Source: Saccharicrinis aurantiacus
Lineage (GTDB): Bacteria; Bacteroidota; Bacteroidia; Bacteroidales; Marinilabiliaceae
DNA: 42,022 nt
Direction: 5' to 3'
Assembly: GCF_001660705.2 (NCBI RefSeq)
Contig: NZ_LYBV02000052.1
Location: 1 to 42,022, forward strand
In this document: positions 23,379 to 33,239 of the stretch, piece by piece
How the letters are laid out: each line of letters begins with the position of its first letter
Numbering within the stretch: position 1 is the first letter of the stretch
Notes under the pieces: generated by a model
Seen by the model: the letters and a program-made list of their open reading frames with translations, nothing else
What the model was told of the DNA's origin: nothing
The model's database searches: none
Translations under genes and position numbers: made by a program

Positions 23379-25388
23379 TCATTTGATAAGGACTTGTTTT
23401 TGCTTTATGCGGATGGCTTTGGCTCTTATCTTAGCAAGAGCTAATTTTCGATCTTTACCTACAATCACACCCTTGTTTACACTACCTTTCTCCGTCAAAT
23501 CGATGTATTCATCTGCTCTTTGTTTGGTGAATGGCATAAAGGACTTTAGCTTAAATTGCGCCTTTGCCGCTTCTATCAAATTGTCAAAACACTTATTGAT
23601 GTAGGTACGCTCTTTTCCTTGGGGGTAAACTGGATGGGCAAACATTCCTCCTGATACCAGGTAATTATTCTCTCGATTCTTTTCTTTCAGTTTATCATAG
23701 ATGTAGCATTCAAAGCTTCTGGCAAATAGTTCAGCCATATTCTTCCAATATGAGCCTTGTTGTTTTGAATAGTGATATAAGTAGCTATCTGTCGATTTTT
23801 TCTCATGGCTTTGTGCATCCGTAAAACTTATCAATGATTTGTCTTCATGATTGTATCCAAAACGTAACATACTCACCAGTGCTGCCATGCTTTGGTGGAA
23901 TGGTGTTTGGGTGACTCCGGTTTCTATTACATATGCCATTGTGCTTATGAAATAGGCCTTACGAAATGATTTCTTTGAGTTATTCAGGTAAGTTCTATTT
24001 CGACCAAATTTCTCTAGTATTAAATCATAAGTGGTTTCCGATAATAGTGATAACCTACTCAAGCCAAATTCATTCAAAAAGTGATCGAAAAAGTGTCCCC
24101 ATTCGTGCGCCACAGAACCATCTCCATTGCGTTTGGTGAGATTAATCAATTGCCGAATTGGATAATAGGTTGCCATCGCTTTACCTCCTCGTCCAAATGC
24201 TCCAAAACCGATGGCTAGTTTCTTATTTATACTTAAATCAATATCCAATATCTCGCATAAATCAACGATGGATGCCACAAAATGACGAATGTGCTCCTGG
24301 GCTTCATTATCCTTGACGTAGTTTCCCAGAGTTATCGATTTAAAATGCAGTTTATGAATGACAGTCTGTTCATCTGCTTGCTCAATAAATAAACCACCAG
24401 TGCGCTTAATATAGCTAAGCGGTATGGCTGCTATTTTTGGCTTTGTATTACCTTCTGATTTAGTGGATCTTTTGGTATCTGACCATGACCAATCGGGTTT
24501 GAATTCTTTGTATGGGAAAAGCTCCTTTTTGGTATCAAATTCCCTTTTGTAATCATTGATAAATCGAGTACAAACCGACTCCACATACTTCACGTATTCT
24601 GGAATGCTATTCATACTAGAAAGCATACCACCTCTAAAAGTCAGATCGCTGTATTTATGACTGCGTAAATCTGCCGATGAGATAATCTGTTTTGCTGAAT
24701 CAATGCACTTTTGTTGTTTTTCAATGAGCTTATCGTAATAGGTTTTTAGGTTCTTGTAAAGAGGTGCAGCCGTTTCTTTACTTACACCTGAATACTGACG
24801 AGCCTCAGTAAGTGTTTTCTTTGCCACACCAACACCACTCGAATAGCCATAAATCACACTCACGATATTCCTTAACTTTTTACCAAAAAGCATTGTAAAA
24901 TCAGTTCTTGGAACAATTTGTTCGTTTGTTGCTATGGTATATAGCTTCTTCAAATCATCAATAACAATGGCCTCACTTAAAACTTCATGGATTGCTTCTG
25001 CCATTTTCACGTACTGTGCTCTCGATTCTTTGGTATTCAAATATGGCTTTGCTGGATATGCCTGGCGAATCTTCGATTTTAAAAATGCACAGCCTGAGTC
25101 TATTCCATTTTCTTTCTCCAATTGAGCATCAACCTTAGGGAAAACCTTATCCTTTTTGATTAATTCAATGGCAGTTGCTTCATCCTGTTCTATGTTATTT
25201 AAATCCTTACTGCCTATGAGTTTGCTGTACATGGCTTGCTCTTTACGAGAGCCATGCACACGCTTTCCAGCATCTTTATAAGCACGATTCTTTTGCTTGT
25301 CTTGCAAGGCTTTTTCCACATCATCATCGATGCCCTTGAGCTCAGTAAAACGATCTGTGCGTAAGGTTATTTTTGTAGTTCGGCTCAT
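23379..25388 (-). CDS. Large polyvalent protein with zincin (LPD1-like) domain
   Basis: This 669-residue protein contains AFGRGGKAMATYYPIRQLINLTK followed by SVAHEWGHFFDHFL. The HEWGH near residue 428 is the HExxH zinc motif of the LPD1-type metallopeptidase-like domain of polyvalent proteins. Such proteins travel with phage or plasmid DNA into the cell and counter host defences or process virion proteins. The N-terminal 300 residues are helical and Lys-rich. The C-terminus ends in LAKIRAKAIRIKQKQ, shared with two neighbours. Its start overlaps the helicase gene end by 4 bases. Confidence 0.8.
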   Translation of the reverse strand: MSRTTKITLRTDRFTELKGIDDDVEKALQDKQKNRAYKDAGKRVHGSRKEQAMYSKLIGSKDLNNIEQDEATAIELIKKDKVFPKVDAQLEKENGIDSGCAFLKSKIRQAYPAKPYLNTKESRAQYVKMAEAIHEVLSEAIVIDDLKKLYTIATNEQIVPRTDFTMLFGKKLRNIVSVIYGYSSGVGVAKKTLTEARQYSGVSKETAAPLYKNLKTYYDKLIEKQQKCIDSAKQIISSADLRSHKYSDLTFRGGMLSSMNSIPEYVKYVESVCTRFINDYKREFDTKKELFPYKEFKPDWSWSDTKRSTKSEGNTKPKIAAIPLSYIKRTGGLFIEQADEQTVIHKLHFKSITLGNYVKDNEAQEHIRHFVASIVDLCEILDIDLSINKKLAIGFGAFGRGGKAMATYYPIRQLINLTKRNGDGSVAHEWGHFFDHFLNEFGLSRLSLLSETTYDLILEKFGRNRTYLNNSKKSFRKAYFISTMAYVIETGVTQTPFHQSMAALVSMLRFGYNHEDKSLISFTDAQSHEKKSTDSYLYHYSKQQGSYWKNMAELFARSFECYIYDKLKEKNRENNYLVSGGMFAHPVYPQGKERTYINKCFDNLIEAAKAQFKLKSFMPFTKQRADEYIDLTEKGSVNKGVIVGKDRKLALAKIRAKAIRIKQKQVLIK

Positions 25389-28300
25389 AGTAGTGTCTTA
25401 ATTTTAGGATGCATACCAAGTCCAGCTACATTGCTCATTTGCTTCTGCATAATCAGAATGGCTTTAGCCCGAAGCTTCACAAGCTTCAATTGCTTTCCAG
25501 TATCAAGCTTTACCTTTTTGCCTTTAGTTGCTGATTGTTTTTGTTTGGCCAGCTTTTGTGGGAAGGCTTTTTTATCCGTTTCAAACATTTGCATGGCCTC
25601 TTTGGTAAGGCTATCGATACTATCGCTTCGTTTTGAGCTACTTTTCAGAAACTCCTCAAAATAATGGCGAGGTACTTTTACTGATAGGCTGAATCGTTCT
25701 CCCAATAACTTGATCAGTTTGGGCATCTTTTCTGTGCTCACTGATGCCTTCATATTACCTGAAATCATCTCAAAACCATCTCGTGTGTTCTGTAATAGCT
25801 TCAGTACTTCCTTATCTGTATAGATCGGTATATGACTCTTTGTTTTGGGCATGATGATCTTGAAAGTATCATCGAAATGGCGAGTAATCGTAATCTTATT
25901 TTCTGTGGTGATACTTGCGCTACTTCTAAGGCTTAGAATGTGCTTTTGAAGCTTGGCTATTGGTGCAACTACATAACTATTGGCTTTGTTATCGGCATTC
26001 TCTGGTGACCATGCTTCTGACATTAAAATGCCTTTTTGAACACCTTTGCCTTTTGTGGTAAAGCTCACGAGCTTACCCGAAAAATCAGCTGAACCTTGCA
26101 GTATATTTCCTGTTACGATGTATCTGATCTGTCGGTCCAGGGTAAAGTCTTTTATCGCTTCATCCCATCTATCAATTAGATTTTCCTTTTGGGAAGTCGA
26201 TAACTGAAAACTGCGTGCCTGGATCCGTTCAATTTCCTTGGCCGTATCTCCTGAACAGGCCAATACAATGTATTTACGACTATCAGCTATGGCAAAACGA
26301 AGCTTTACAGCTGATGGTGCATAAGGGTTATTTCGCTTGCTATTGATATCAAAACCCAAGAAAATACAATAGGAATTATCGCTACTATCGCTTTCGAAAC
26401 TAAGCGCTGGATAAAAATATCCATGCCCGACTTGAAAGAAGCGGAAGAATCCATTTAGATATGATTTTCGGTTCTCACTTTGTGTTTGGATTCGGGTAGT
26501 CTCTAGACTTTTGGCTTGTATAATTTCATCTTCTCTGTCGGTGATATATTGCATGCGCTGATGCTTTTCAAAGACAGGTATTTTCTGATATCCTTTTTCT
26601 TCAGAAATGCCATTCAGCAAATCATCATATTTACTATTTAAGTCCTTTAAATCCTTGGCTAATTTACTTGCTATGTAATTCTCATGAGCTTCAATAATAT
26701 TATTGGTAATGCTATCTGGATGCTTGTTACCAAGTTGCTTCTTAATCAGCTTATCAAGCTCTGTTTTGGTGTATGGTTTCTTCAATACATTACACTCACA
26801 CTTTTCTAAAAAGGTATCATTACCAAAAACAGAGCGTCCTCCCTTACCAGCAATCACCACACTTTTGTCTTTGGATGCGGCCTTTAGGTTCAACACCTCG
26901 ACTTCTAAATCGTATTCATCCGATTGTTTGAGGTAGTCGATATAATCATTATAGCGCTCTATCACTTCGCCATAGAACTTCTCTTGTTCTTTAACTGAAA
27001 GCACAGCCACACGTCCCGTTACTTTAGAAGCATCGCCTTCTGTGGGTGTTTCATCACTCTCTTTGCCTTCAAATTTGAGTGGATTATCTAGGGCTTTATT
27101 GAGCTGCGGATTCTCCATCATATATTGGCGTACCACCTTATCGCCATATTTATTGAGAAAATCATCCGATTCCAATTGTGACTTACTGCTCTTTTGGTTG
27201 GATGTGGTATTGGCATCCAATGATTTCAGCTTCTTTTTAAGCATCATCATAAAACGCTTTTGAGCAGGGATGGATGAAATAATATAATCGTAGATAGGCT
27301 TGAGTATTTGCCCAGTTCGGTTAATACGACCTCGTTTCTGGATCTCTGTATTGATGTTGAGCTCTGGTTGTAGAATCACCATCACACGTTGCTTAACCTT
27401 TTCTGCAGGCACTTTATCTGTAACAATAGCATGCGCAGAAGCCCCTGTTGATCCACTCTGATTGATCAATAGACAATCAATCTCATTATCGTTGTATTGA
27501 CGAAACAAATCGGCTGTATTCTCCTTTTTTCGTTTGAGTACAAGGGCAGTTGTATTCTTGGCTTTAGTGGAATTGTATTGAACCGACAGCTTACGTCCTG
27601 TGACTTCGCCAACTGTAAATCCCGCCTCTTTAATCTTTTGGATAATCAGGTCGAGCGGACTTATGGTAATGCCTGTGGAAGCCAGTTCAATACGTTTGAT
27701 GATATCGCGATAAGCTAACTGAGCATCCTCAGAAAGATCAGATACATTAAAGGTTTTACCTTCTGTTTCTCCATCAATATCTTTCTCGGTGTAGCGCAAT
27801 ACAGAATCCAACCCTTTCTCTAGTACCGTTGAAAAATCACCATTAATCACATCATCAGGCTTCGCCATAGCTTCCAGGAAACTTCCCATGGTAGAGGCAA
27901 ATGCAATAATAGGTTTCTTACCTTCTTTTAATCGTTTAATGGCATGATCGGCCACATCGGAGGCATTCAAACTAAACAGCAATTGGTTGATTACATTGAA
28001 TACCTTTGAGAAATAAGGTATGTTATCTACGCCTGCTTTACTGGTTCCCTTTCGGGTTTCCACTTCCTTTCCCTCGGCAGCAGCAATTTGATCCAATTCA
28101 TTCACCTGTTTGTTGATGTACTTCTCCTGAAAACCGATTATATCTCGAATGATAGAAGTTACCTTATCGGCAATATCAGCCTGTTCTTTGGCTTTTTCCT
28201 TGAGCTCAATGTAATTGACCTCTACACCTTCGAAAGAGCGTTCTCGCCTGATCATTTGTCCCTCAGATACCAACTGAGCTGCTAGTACTTCTTGCAGTGC

Positions 28301-29332
28301 CACACCGCCTTTTGTAATGGCTTCTACCAAGTCCTCCTTGCTCATATTGGCATCACTCATGGATGTCTTTTGAGCATAGATGGGCATGTTATCTGGTCGT
28401 TTGGCAAAGGTGGCAGACAGGAAGCAAACGCCTTTGGTTTGGCGCAATACATCTTGCATAAACTCGCCAGTATTGGAGCTGCCCGAAGCATTGTGGGCTT
28501 CATCCATTATGATGATATTATTCTTGGCTGCTGCGTATAAAAACTGCTGCTTGGCGGGTTTCTTGGGTTGATTAAATTGAGAATAAGTCGCACAAACAAA
28601 ATTGTAGTTTTTCGGGATGCTTTTATCCTTGATAATGCGCTCCTGTGTTGGTTTTTCAGGGGCTTTATAAATGATATCACCATTCTTATTCTTGATATTG
28701 GTTTTACTTTCCTTGGCATTGACGATAAATGGAACTAATGCGGAACTTCCTATGTCAGATAGATCACGATATAAATCGGTAAATAGATTGGGTTTTTCAG
28801 ATAGGAATATGGGTTGCAATCCAGCTTTCACGCCATAGCGTATTAAAGCTGCTGCCGTTCTTCCTTTTCCGATTCCTGTTTGATCGCCCACGATGATCCC
28901 TTGCTTGCGACTTTCGATATTATAGATGGCTAAGGATACTGCATCGATCTGTTCACACGAAAGAGATTTAACCAAATCCTCATTCTCGTAATTCAGCTTC
29001 TCAGCTACAAAATCAAAGAGTGGCATACCTATGCTTTTTTTGATTTTGCGGATGGCAATGTGCATTTCATGTCCCATGGAATCCGGAACAGTAGTATCCA
29101 AGATAAAGCCTTTCTCCGCTGCTGGAATATAAGCCATACCCAAACCTTGAATACCTAACATACCTTGCAAGTACTCATGTTCGTTTTGAGCGAGCTTTTG
29201 AGTACGGATAAAAGTCTTGTTGTCCTTAGTCTTAAAACCCAATTCCAGTAGTCGTGATTCGACGTGATTTTTCGGCTTACTGGTGAAGCGAACAGTGATG
29301 CTATTCTTAGTGAATTTTATGCTTGATTTCAT
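25385..29332 (-). CDS. Strawberry-notch-type SF2 helicase (DarB-like partner)
   Basis: This 1315-residue protein has Walker A GDQTGIGKGR (residues 149-158), DEAH (277-280), SAT (306-308) and an arginine-finger segment QKRGRINRTGQ near 663-675. This is the SF2 core of strawberry-notch-like helicases. In phages and plasmids such helicases pair with an adenine methylase in DarB-like anti-restriction proteins. Here the methylase is the separate gene just upstream, overlapping by 4 bases. The N-terminus carries LQGMLGIQGLGM, and the C-terminus carries LVKLRAKAILIMQKQ then NVAGLGMHP. A C-terminal 600-residue region has no family I can name. Confidence 0.85.
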   Translation of the reverse strand: MKSSIKFTKNSITVRFTSKPKNHVESRLLELGFKTKDNKTFIRTQKLAQNEHEYLQGMLGIQGLGMAYIPAAEKGFILDTTVPDSMGHEMHIAIRKIKKSIGMPLFDFVAEKLNYENEDLVKSLSCEQIDAVSLAIYNIESRKQGIIVGDQTGIGKGRTAAALIRYGVKAGLQPIFLSEKPNLFTDLYRDLSDIGSSALVPFIVNAKESKTNIKNKNGDIIYKAPEKPTQERIIKDKSIPKNYNFVCATYSQFNQPKKPAKQQFLYAAAKNNIIIMDEAHNASGSSNTGEFMQDVLRQTKGVCFLSATFAKRPDNMPIYAQKTSMSDANMSKEDLVEAITKGGVALQEVLAAQLVSEGQMIRRERSFEGVEVNYIELKEKAKEQADIADKVTSIIRDIIGFQEKYINKQVNELDQIAAAEGKEVETRKGTSKAGVDNIPYFSKVFNVINQLLFSLNASDVADHAIKRLKEGKKPIIAFASTMGSFLEAMAKPDDVINGDFSTVLEKGLDSVLRYTEKDIDGETEGKTFNVSDLSEDAQLAYRDIIKRIELASTGITISPLDLIIQKIKEAGFTVGEVTGRKLSVQYNSTKAKNTTALVLKRKKENTADLFRQYNDNEIDCLLINQSGSTGASAHAIVTDKVPAEKVKQRVMVILQPELNINTEIQKRGRINRTGQILKPIYDYIISSIPAQKRFMMMLKKKLKSLDANTTSNQKSSKSQLESDDFLNKYGDKVVRQYMMENPQLNKALDNPLKFEGKESDETPTEGDASKVTGRVAVLSVKEQEKFYGEVIERYNDYIDYLKQSDEYDLEVEVLNLKAASKDKSVVIAGKGGRSVFGNDTFLEKCECNVLKKPYTKTELDKLIKKQLGNKHPDSITNNIIEAHENYIASKLAKDLKDLNSKYDDLLNGISEEKGYQKIPVFEKHQRMQYITDREDEIIQAKSLETTRIQTQSENRKSYLNGFFRFFQVGHGYFYPALSFESDSSDNSYCIFLGFDINSKRNNPYAPSAVKLRFAIADSRKYIVLACSGDTAKEIERIQARSFQLSTSQKENLIDRWDEAIKDFTLDRQIRYIVTGNILQGSADFSGKLVSFTTKGKGVQKGILMSEAWSPENADNKANSYVVAPIAKLQKHILSLRSSASITTENKITITRHFDDTFKIIMPKTKSHIPIYTDKEVLKLLQNTRDGFEMISGNMKASVSTEKMPKLIKLLGERFSLSVKVPRHYFEEFLKSSSKRSDSIDSLTKEAMQMFETDKKAFPQKLAKQKQSATKGKKVKLDTGKQLKLVKLRAKAILIMQKQMSNVAGLGMHPKIKTLL

Positions 29333-30684
29333 AGAGCGTTATTTTGAAATGGTTTTAGAAGTCGAGGATAGCGTTCATGTAAAAGGTGAAAAATGTGTTT
29401 CACCATGTCGGTATTCGGAAGTGATTGTTGACCTATTTCTGGTATAAAAATCGACTTGTTATTCCATGTAATTACAAAGCGTGCTGTTTCAAAATTCCAT
29501 TGATCCTCTCGTGCATATTTCAGTGAGAAATGAGAAACCACATCCCCATGTTTATTGGGGCTCTCAAACAGATTCTTCACATCATAGACTCCTTTTAGAC
29601 TATTTAAATGGGTCAAAACGTCAAAATGCAGCACTTCGTAGCTTTGGGGTTCAAGTAACTGATTCAATTGTTTTTGTTTAATGCGAATGGCTTTCTTTTT
29701 AGCCAGGACAATACTCTTCTTATTTGTTTTGGAGGCTTGAGGAGACTTCTGAAGCTTTACTCTTTCCCAAAGTTCTTCGTGGCTATTTACTATAGTATTA
29801 TGCAACTCATTTTTGAGTGGAGCTGCACCTCCAGGTTTCAATTTTGCACCATCAACAAGTATCAATCTGGTGTTAAAAGACGTCCCCTGTCGAGAGTATA
29901 ATTTTTTACCATTGATCGGAATAATGTCCTCCACATTGTAAAAATGATAGAGGTAATTTAGGAAGATGCGATTGTTGCCTGCAGACACTCTGCCTTGTTT
30001 GTCCCATGAGGTATGACCACCAATAATGATGGCTGCTTTTCCATCATCTTTCATGCATCTGAGGGCATTTAAAGCCATGGCATGTTCCAAGCGTTTGATC
30101 TTAAATTTGCCAATAAGCATGGCTTCTGAAAGCGTTCCAAAAGGAGGATTAGTTATCACACCTTCAAACTTTTTATTATACGTAAAAGGCGGTTTTAAGG
30201 CATCCCAATTACTTACTTTGGCAAAGGGTTGTTCCTTTAAATTAGCCAAACGAATATCATCCAATTCATTCACAAAAGTCTTGCGATATGGAAGTGCAAT
30301 GGTCAATAATCCATTACCTGCTGATGGATCTAAATACAGTGCTTCTTGTTTCGGATTTCGCACATAACTTGATGCCAAGAAGGATATTGGTGCAGGTGTG
30401 GAATATTGCTGCATCAACACGCTCATGCTGGTACGCATGGATAGGTTAACTTGTGATTGGTAAAGAGCTACAATAGCAAGATATTTTTCGTAGGTATTGA
30501 GCGAAGCATCATGGGCGATCTCTCTTGCATTAAGAACTATGGCCAACTCGGTATATTCTTTCACCAAATTTTTATTGGTGATACCAAAACCCTTGGCAAT
30601 CTTCTCAATAGTGGTTTTAGAGTGCTTATGTGCATTGCGTAAATCCTTACGAATCCTTGATATGTAGCCCTTTTTAGTCTTCAT
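29329..30684 (-). CDS. N6-adenine DNA methyltransferase-like protein
   Basis: This 451-residue protein has motif I DPSAGNG (residues 119-125, SAM binding) and the catalytic NPPFG (179-183), typical of N6-adenine or N4-cytosine methylases. It should modify DNA and may protect viral DNA from restriction, together with the helicase encoded next. Residues 322-339 hold KKSIVLAKKKAIRIKQKQ, the motif shared with the helicase and zincin protein. About 110 residues of unknown fold follow. Its start overlaps the fibre gene end by 11 bases. Confidence 0.87.
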   Translation of the reverse strand: MKTKKGYISRIRKDLRNAHKHSKTTIEKIAKGFGITNKNLVKEYTELAIVLNAREIAHDASLNTYEKYLAIVALYQSQVNLSMRTSMSVLMQQYSTPAPISFLASSYVRNPKQEALYLDPSAGNGLLTIALPYRKTFVNELDDIRLANLKEQPFAKVSNWDALKPPFTYNKKFEGVITNPPFGTLSEAMLIGKFKIKRLEHAMALNALRCMKDDGKAAIIIGGHTSWDKQGRVSAGNNRIFLNYLYHFYNVEDIIPINGKKLYSRQGTSFNTRLILVDGAKLKPGGAAPLKNELHNTIVNSHEELWERVKLQKSPQASKTNKKSIVLAKKKAIRIKQKQLNQLLEPQSYEVLHFDVLTHLNSLKGVYDVKNLFESPNKHGDVVSHFSLKYAREDQWNFETARFVITWNNKSIFIPEIGQQSLPNTDMVKHIFHLLHERYPRLLKPFQNNAL

Positions 30685-33220
30685 CTTTAGAATTATTTTT
30701 TTTGCCTAACCGAAGAACTGTTCCATCTTCTATGATCTCAAAATGCGTAACTCCATCACTCTCTAGGGCTTGTATAAAGGCTACTAACACCTCAGGTATA
30801 TTTGTTAGATTGCTATCCCAATCTGCGCCAGCAGTGGCATTTTCTTCAATGCCAGATAACTTGTTTTCATCAGTTTCGGGATAAGAACGTTTTGCTGTAT
30901 TTGCTTCAATGGCAGTAGCTTGATCTTCTGATATAGTTGTTGGTTTATTACTCACATTTTCATTCCAATCTGCACCTACAGTCGCATTTTCTTCAATACC
31001 TGAAAGCTTATCTTTATCTATTTGTGGATAGCTATTCTTTTGACTGTTGCTTTCTATTGCAGCAGCTTGTTCTGGGCTTATGGTTAGAGGCTTATTCTGT
31101 AAATTTGTTTCCCAATCAGCACCAGCAGTGGCGTTTTCTTCAATACTAGATAATTTGTTTTCATCTGTTTCGGGATAAGTACGCTTTGCCGTATTGGCCT
31201 CAATTGCTGTAGCTTGATCCTCAGATATGGTAGTTGGTTTATTGCTCACATTCGCCTGCCAATCAGCTCCAACAGTGGCATTTTCTTCGATACCAGATAA
31301 CTTGTTTTCATCAGTTTGAGGATAAGTACGCTTTGCCGTATTAGCCTCAATAGCTGTAGCTTGATCTTCTGATATGGTAGTGGGTTTATTACTCAAATTG
31401 GAATTCCAGTCCGCTCCAGCAGTCGCATTTTCTTCAATACCAGAAAGCTTGTCTTCATCCGTTTGTGGATAACTGCGCTTAGCTGTATTCGACTCTATTG
31501 CTGCAGCTTGCTCTTCGGATATGGTAGTTGGTTTATTGCTCACATTCTCCTGCCAGTCTGCTCCAACAGTGGCGTTTTCTTCAATGCCTGAAAGCTTATC
31601 TTGATCTGCTTGTGGGTAGCTATTCTTTTGAGAATTACTTTCTATCGCAGCAGCTTGTTCTGGGCTTATGGTTACAGGTTTGTTCTGTAAATTTGTGTCC
31701 CAATCAGCTCCAGCAGTTGCATTTTCTTCTATGCCAGAGAGTTTATCTTCATCCGTTTGAGGATAACTACGTTTGGCTGTATTCGCCTCAATTGCTGTGG
31801 CTTGATCCTCAGATATGGTAGTTGGTTTATTGCTCACATTCGCCTGCCAATCCGCACCAACAGTGGCATTTTCATCAATGCCTGAAAGCTTATCTTCATC
31901 AGTTTGAGGATAAGTACGTTTGGCCGTATTTGCCTCAATAGCTGTAGCTTGCTCTTCTGATATGGTAGTTGGTTTATTACTCACATTAACCTGCCAATCC
32001 GCACCTTTAGTAGCATCAGATGGGGCATGGTCAGCCTGACTATGTTCATAGGCTGCTTTACCATGGTCGCCTCGATGTGCTGTCGTTTCAGATTCTCCCA
32101 ATTCAAGTGCATTTCCTACGAAAATATATTCTGAACCACTCCAACGATAGGTTTTATTCTTTTCCTTATCGAGATATATTTTGCCTGTTTCTCCACTTTC
32201 GGGGAAATCAGTGAGTGTTGCAAACTCCAAAACATCGTCAACATAGGATGGTAATTGTGCAGATGGTATTTGCCCATCAACCAAGTCGGCTTTATAGGCT
32301 AAATCAGGCTTATCTGCAAGATCATTATAGCTAATACCTGTAACAGAACCACTAATACTATCGGCAAAAGTGGTACGTATCTCGATACCTCCATGCTCGT
32401 TTGATGTTGGGCTCGTTTGTAAAGCATCTTCTCCAGCTGGCTTAATGTTATTTGCATTACCAATAATGATAATACCGCCTTTCAGAAGTCCAGCTGCTGT
32501 GCGTGGTGCATAAGCAGCGTCTGAAAGCTGTGGATTAACCAAATTAGCTGTAGTTCCCGATTCTATCACATCAAAGATACTCCCTGCATTGTTGGCTTCC
32601 ATCTTGAATGATGGTTTAACTACCACAATTCGGTTCAATCCCAAATCTTTAAATACAATATCTCCTGCAGTAACATCTTGTTTGGCCTCAAAACCACACT
32701 CGGTAAGCGTAGCTGAGCTATTAAAGAGTTCCAAAGCTCCTTTTGAAGCAGGGTACTGAAAATTGATTAGCTCAAAATTGACGTTACTGTTATTAATCAA
32801 GAAAGCGTTGTCTATATTGAATAGCACGTTATTGTCGGCTGCCAAGGGCTTTAGGTTGATGGTATATGCAAAATCACGAAATGCAATTCTAGCACCTGTA
32901 TCATCCATGTAAGGACTATCTTCAAACAATAGATTAATACTGGTTGCATCATCATCGTTATACTTCAAAGCCTTGGGCAATGAGTTGATTAAGTCAACAA
33001 TCTGTGAAAAAGGCGTATCTTTTTTTATGATAAAACCTTTCTGTTCAGGTTCAAAATCAAAACCTGAAACCGACTGAGATTCACTTAAATCAAAAATGCC
33101 CTGGAACACCTTGTACTCATCAAAGGGCATACCCAGATAAGCGTAATTACCATTGGTTGCCCACTCGCCATTTCTTAGTGTTGGAGGAATGCCTCCCTTG
33201 AATTTCTTTATAGTACTCAT
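30674..33220 (-). CDS. Virion fibre/spike protein with 49-residue repeats
   Basis: This 848-residue protein has about 440 N-terminal residues that include phage-fibre phrases: SYNDLADKP, VDDVLEFATLTDFPESGETGKIYLDKEKNKTYRW and TTAHRGDHGKAAYEHSQ. Eight complete 49-residue units follow, each built on GADW...NKPTTISEEQATAIEANT...KLSGIEENAT, and then a short C-terminal domain (ALESDGVTHFEIIEDGTVLRLGKKNN). This layout is that of trimeric phage fibres that bind the host surface. The start at 33220 lies 20 bases after the muramidase-like gene. Confidence 0.88.
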   Translation of the reverse strand: MSTIKKFKGGIPPTLRNGEWATNGNYAYLGMPFDEYKVFQGIFDLSESQSVSGFDFEPEQKGFIIKKDTPFSQIVDLINSLPKALKYNDDDATSINLLFEDSPYMDDTGARIAFRDFAYTINLKPLAADNNVLFNIDNAFLINNSNVNFELINFQYPASKGALELFNSSATLTECGFEAKQDVTAGDIVFKDLGLNRIVVVKPSFKMEANNAGSIFDVIESGTTANLVNPQLSDAAYAPRTAAGLLKGGIIIIGNANNIKPAGEDALQTSPTSNEHGGIEIRTTFADSISGSVTGISYNDLADKPDLAYKADLVDGQIPSAQLPSYVDDVLEFATLTDFPESGETGKIYLDKEKNKTYRWSGSEYIFVGNALELGESETTAHRGDHGKAAYEHSQADHAPSDATKGADWQVNVSNKPTTISEEQATAIEANTAKRTYPQTDEDKLSGIDENATVGADWQANVSNKPTTISEDQATAIEANTAKRSYPQTDEDKLSGIEENATAGADWDTNLQNKPVTISPEQAAAIESNSQKNSYPQADQDKLSGIEENATVGADWQENVSNKPTTISEEQAAAIESNTAKRSYPQTDEDKLSGIEENATAGADWNSNLSNKPTTISEDQATAIEANTAKRTYPQTDENKLSGIEENATVGADWQANVSNKPTTISEDQATAIEANTAKRTYPETDENKLSSIEENATAGADWETNLQNKPLTISPEQAAAIESNSQKNSYPQIDKDKLSGIEENATVGADWNENVSNKPTTISEDQATAIEANTAKRSYPETDENKLSGIEENATAGADWDSNLTNIPEVLVAFIQALESDGVTHFEIIEDGTVLRLGKKNNSKDED
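30815..32010 (-). repeat. Eight 147-bp tandem repeats in the fibre gene
   Basis: The units encode 49 residues each and diverge at the DNA level, with two alternating types (NVSNKPTTISEDQATAIEANTAKR and NLQNKPVTISPEQAAAIESNSQKN). The length can vary by recombination, which would alter fibre length. Confidence 0.9.
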
Positions 33221-33239
33221 TTGTAAATCTTATAAGTTT

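Noticed and set aside
30815-32010. CRISPR-like array
   Set aside because: The 147-bp units are contiguous, coding and in frame, with no spacers. They are protein repeats of a fibre.
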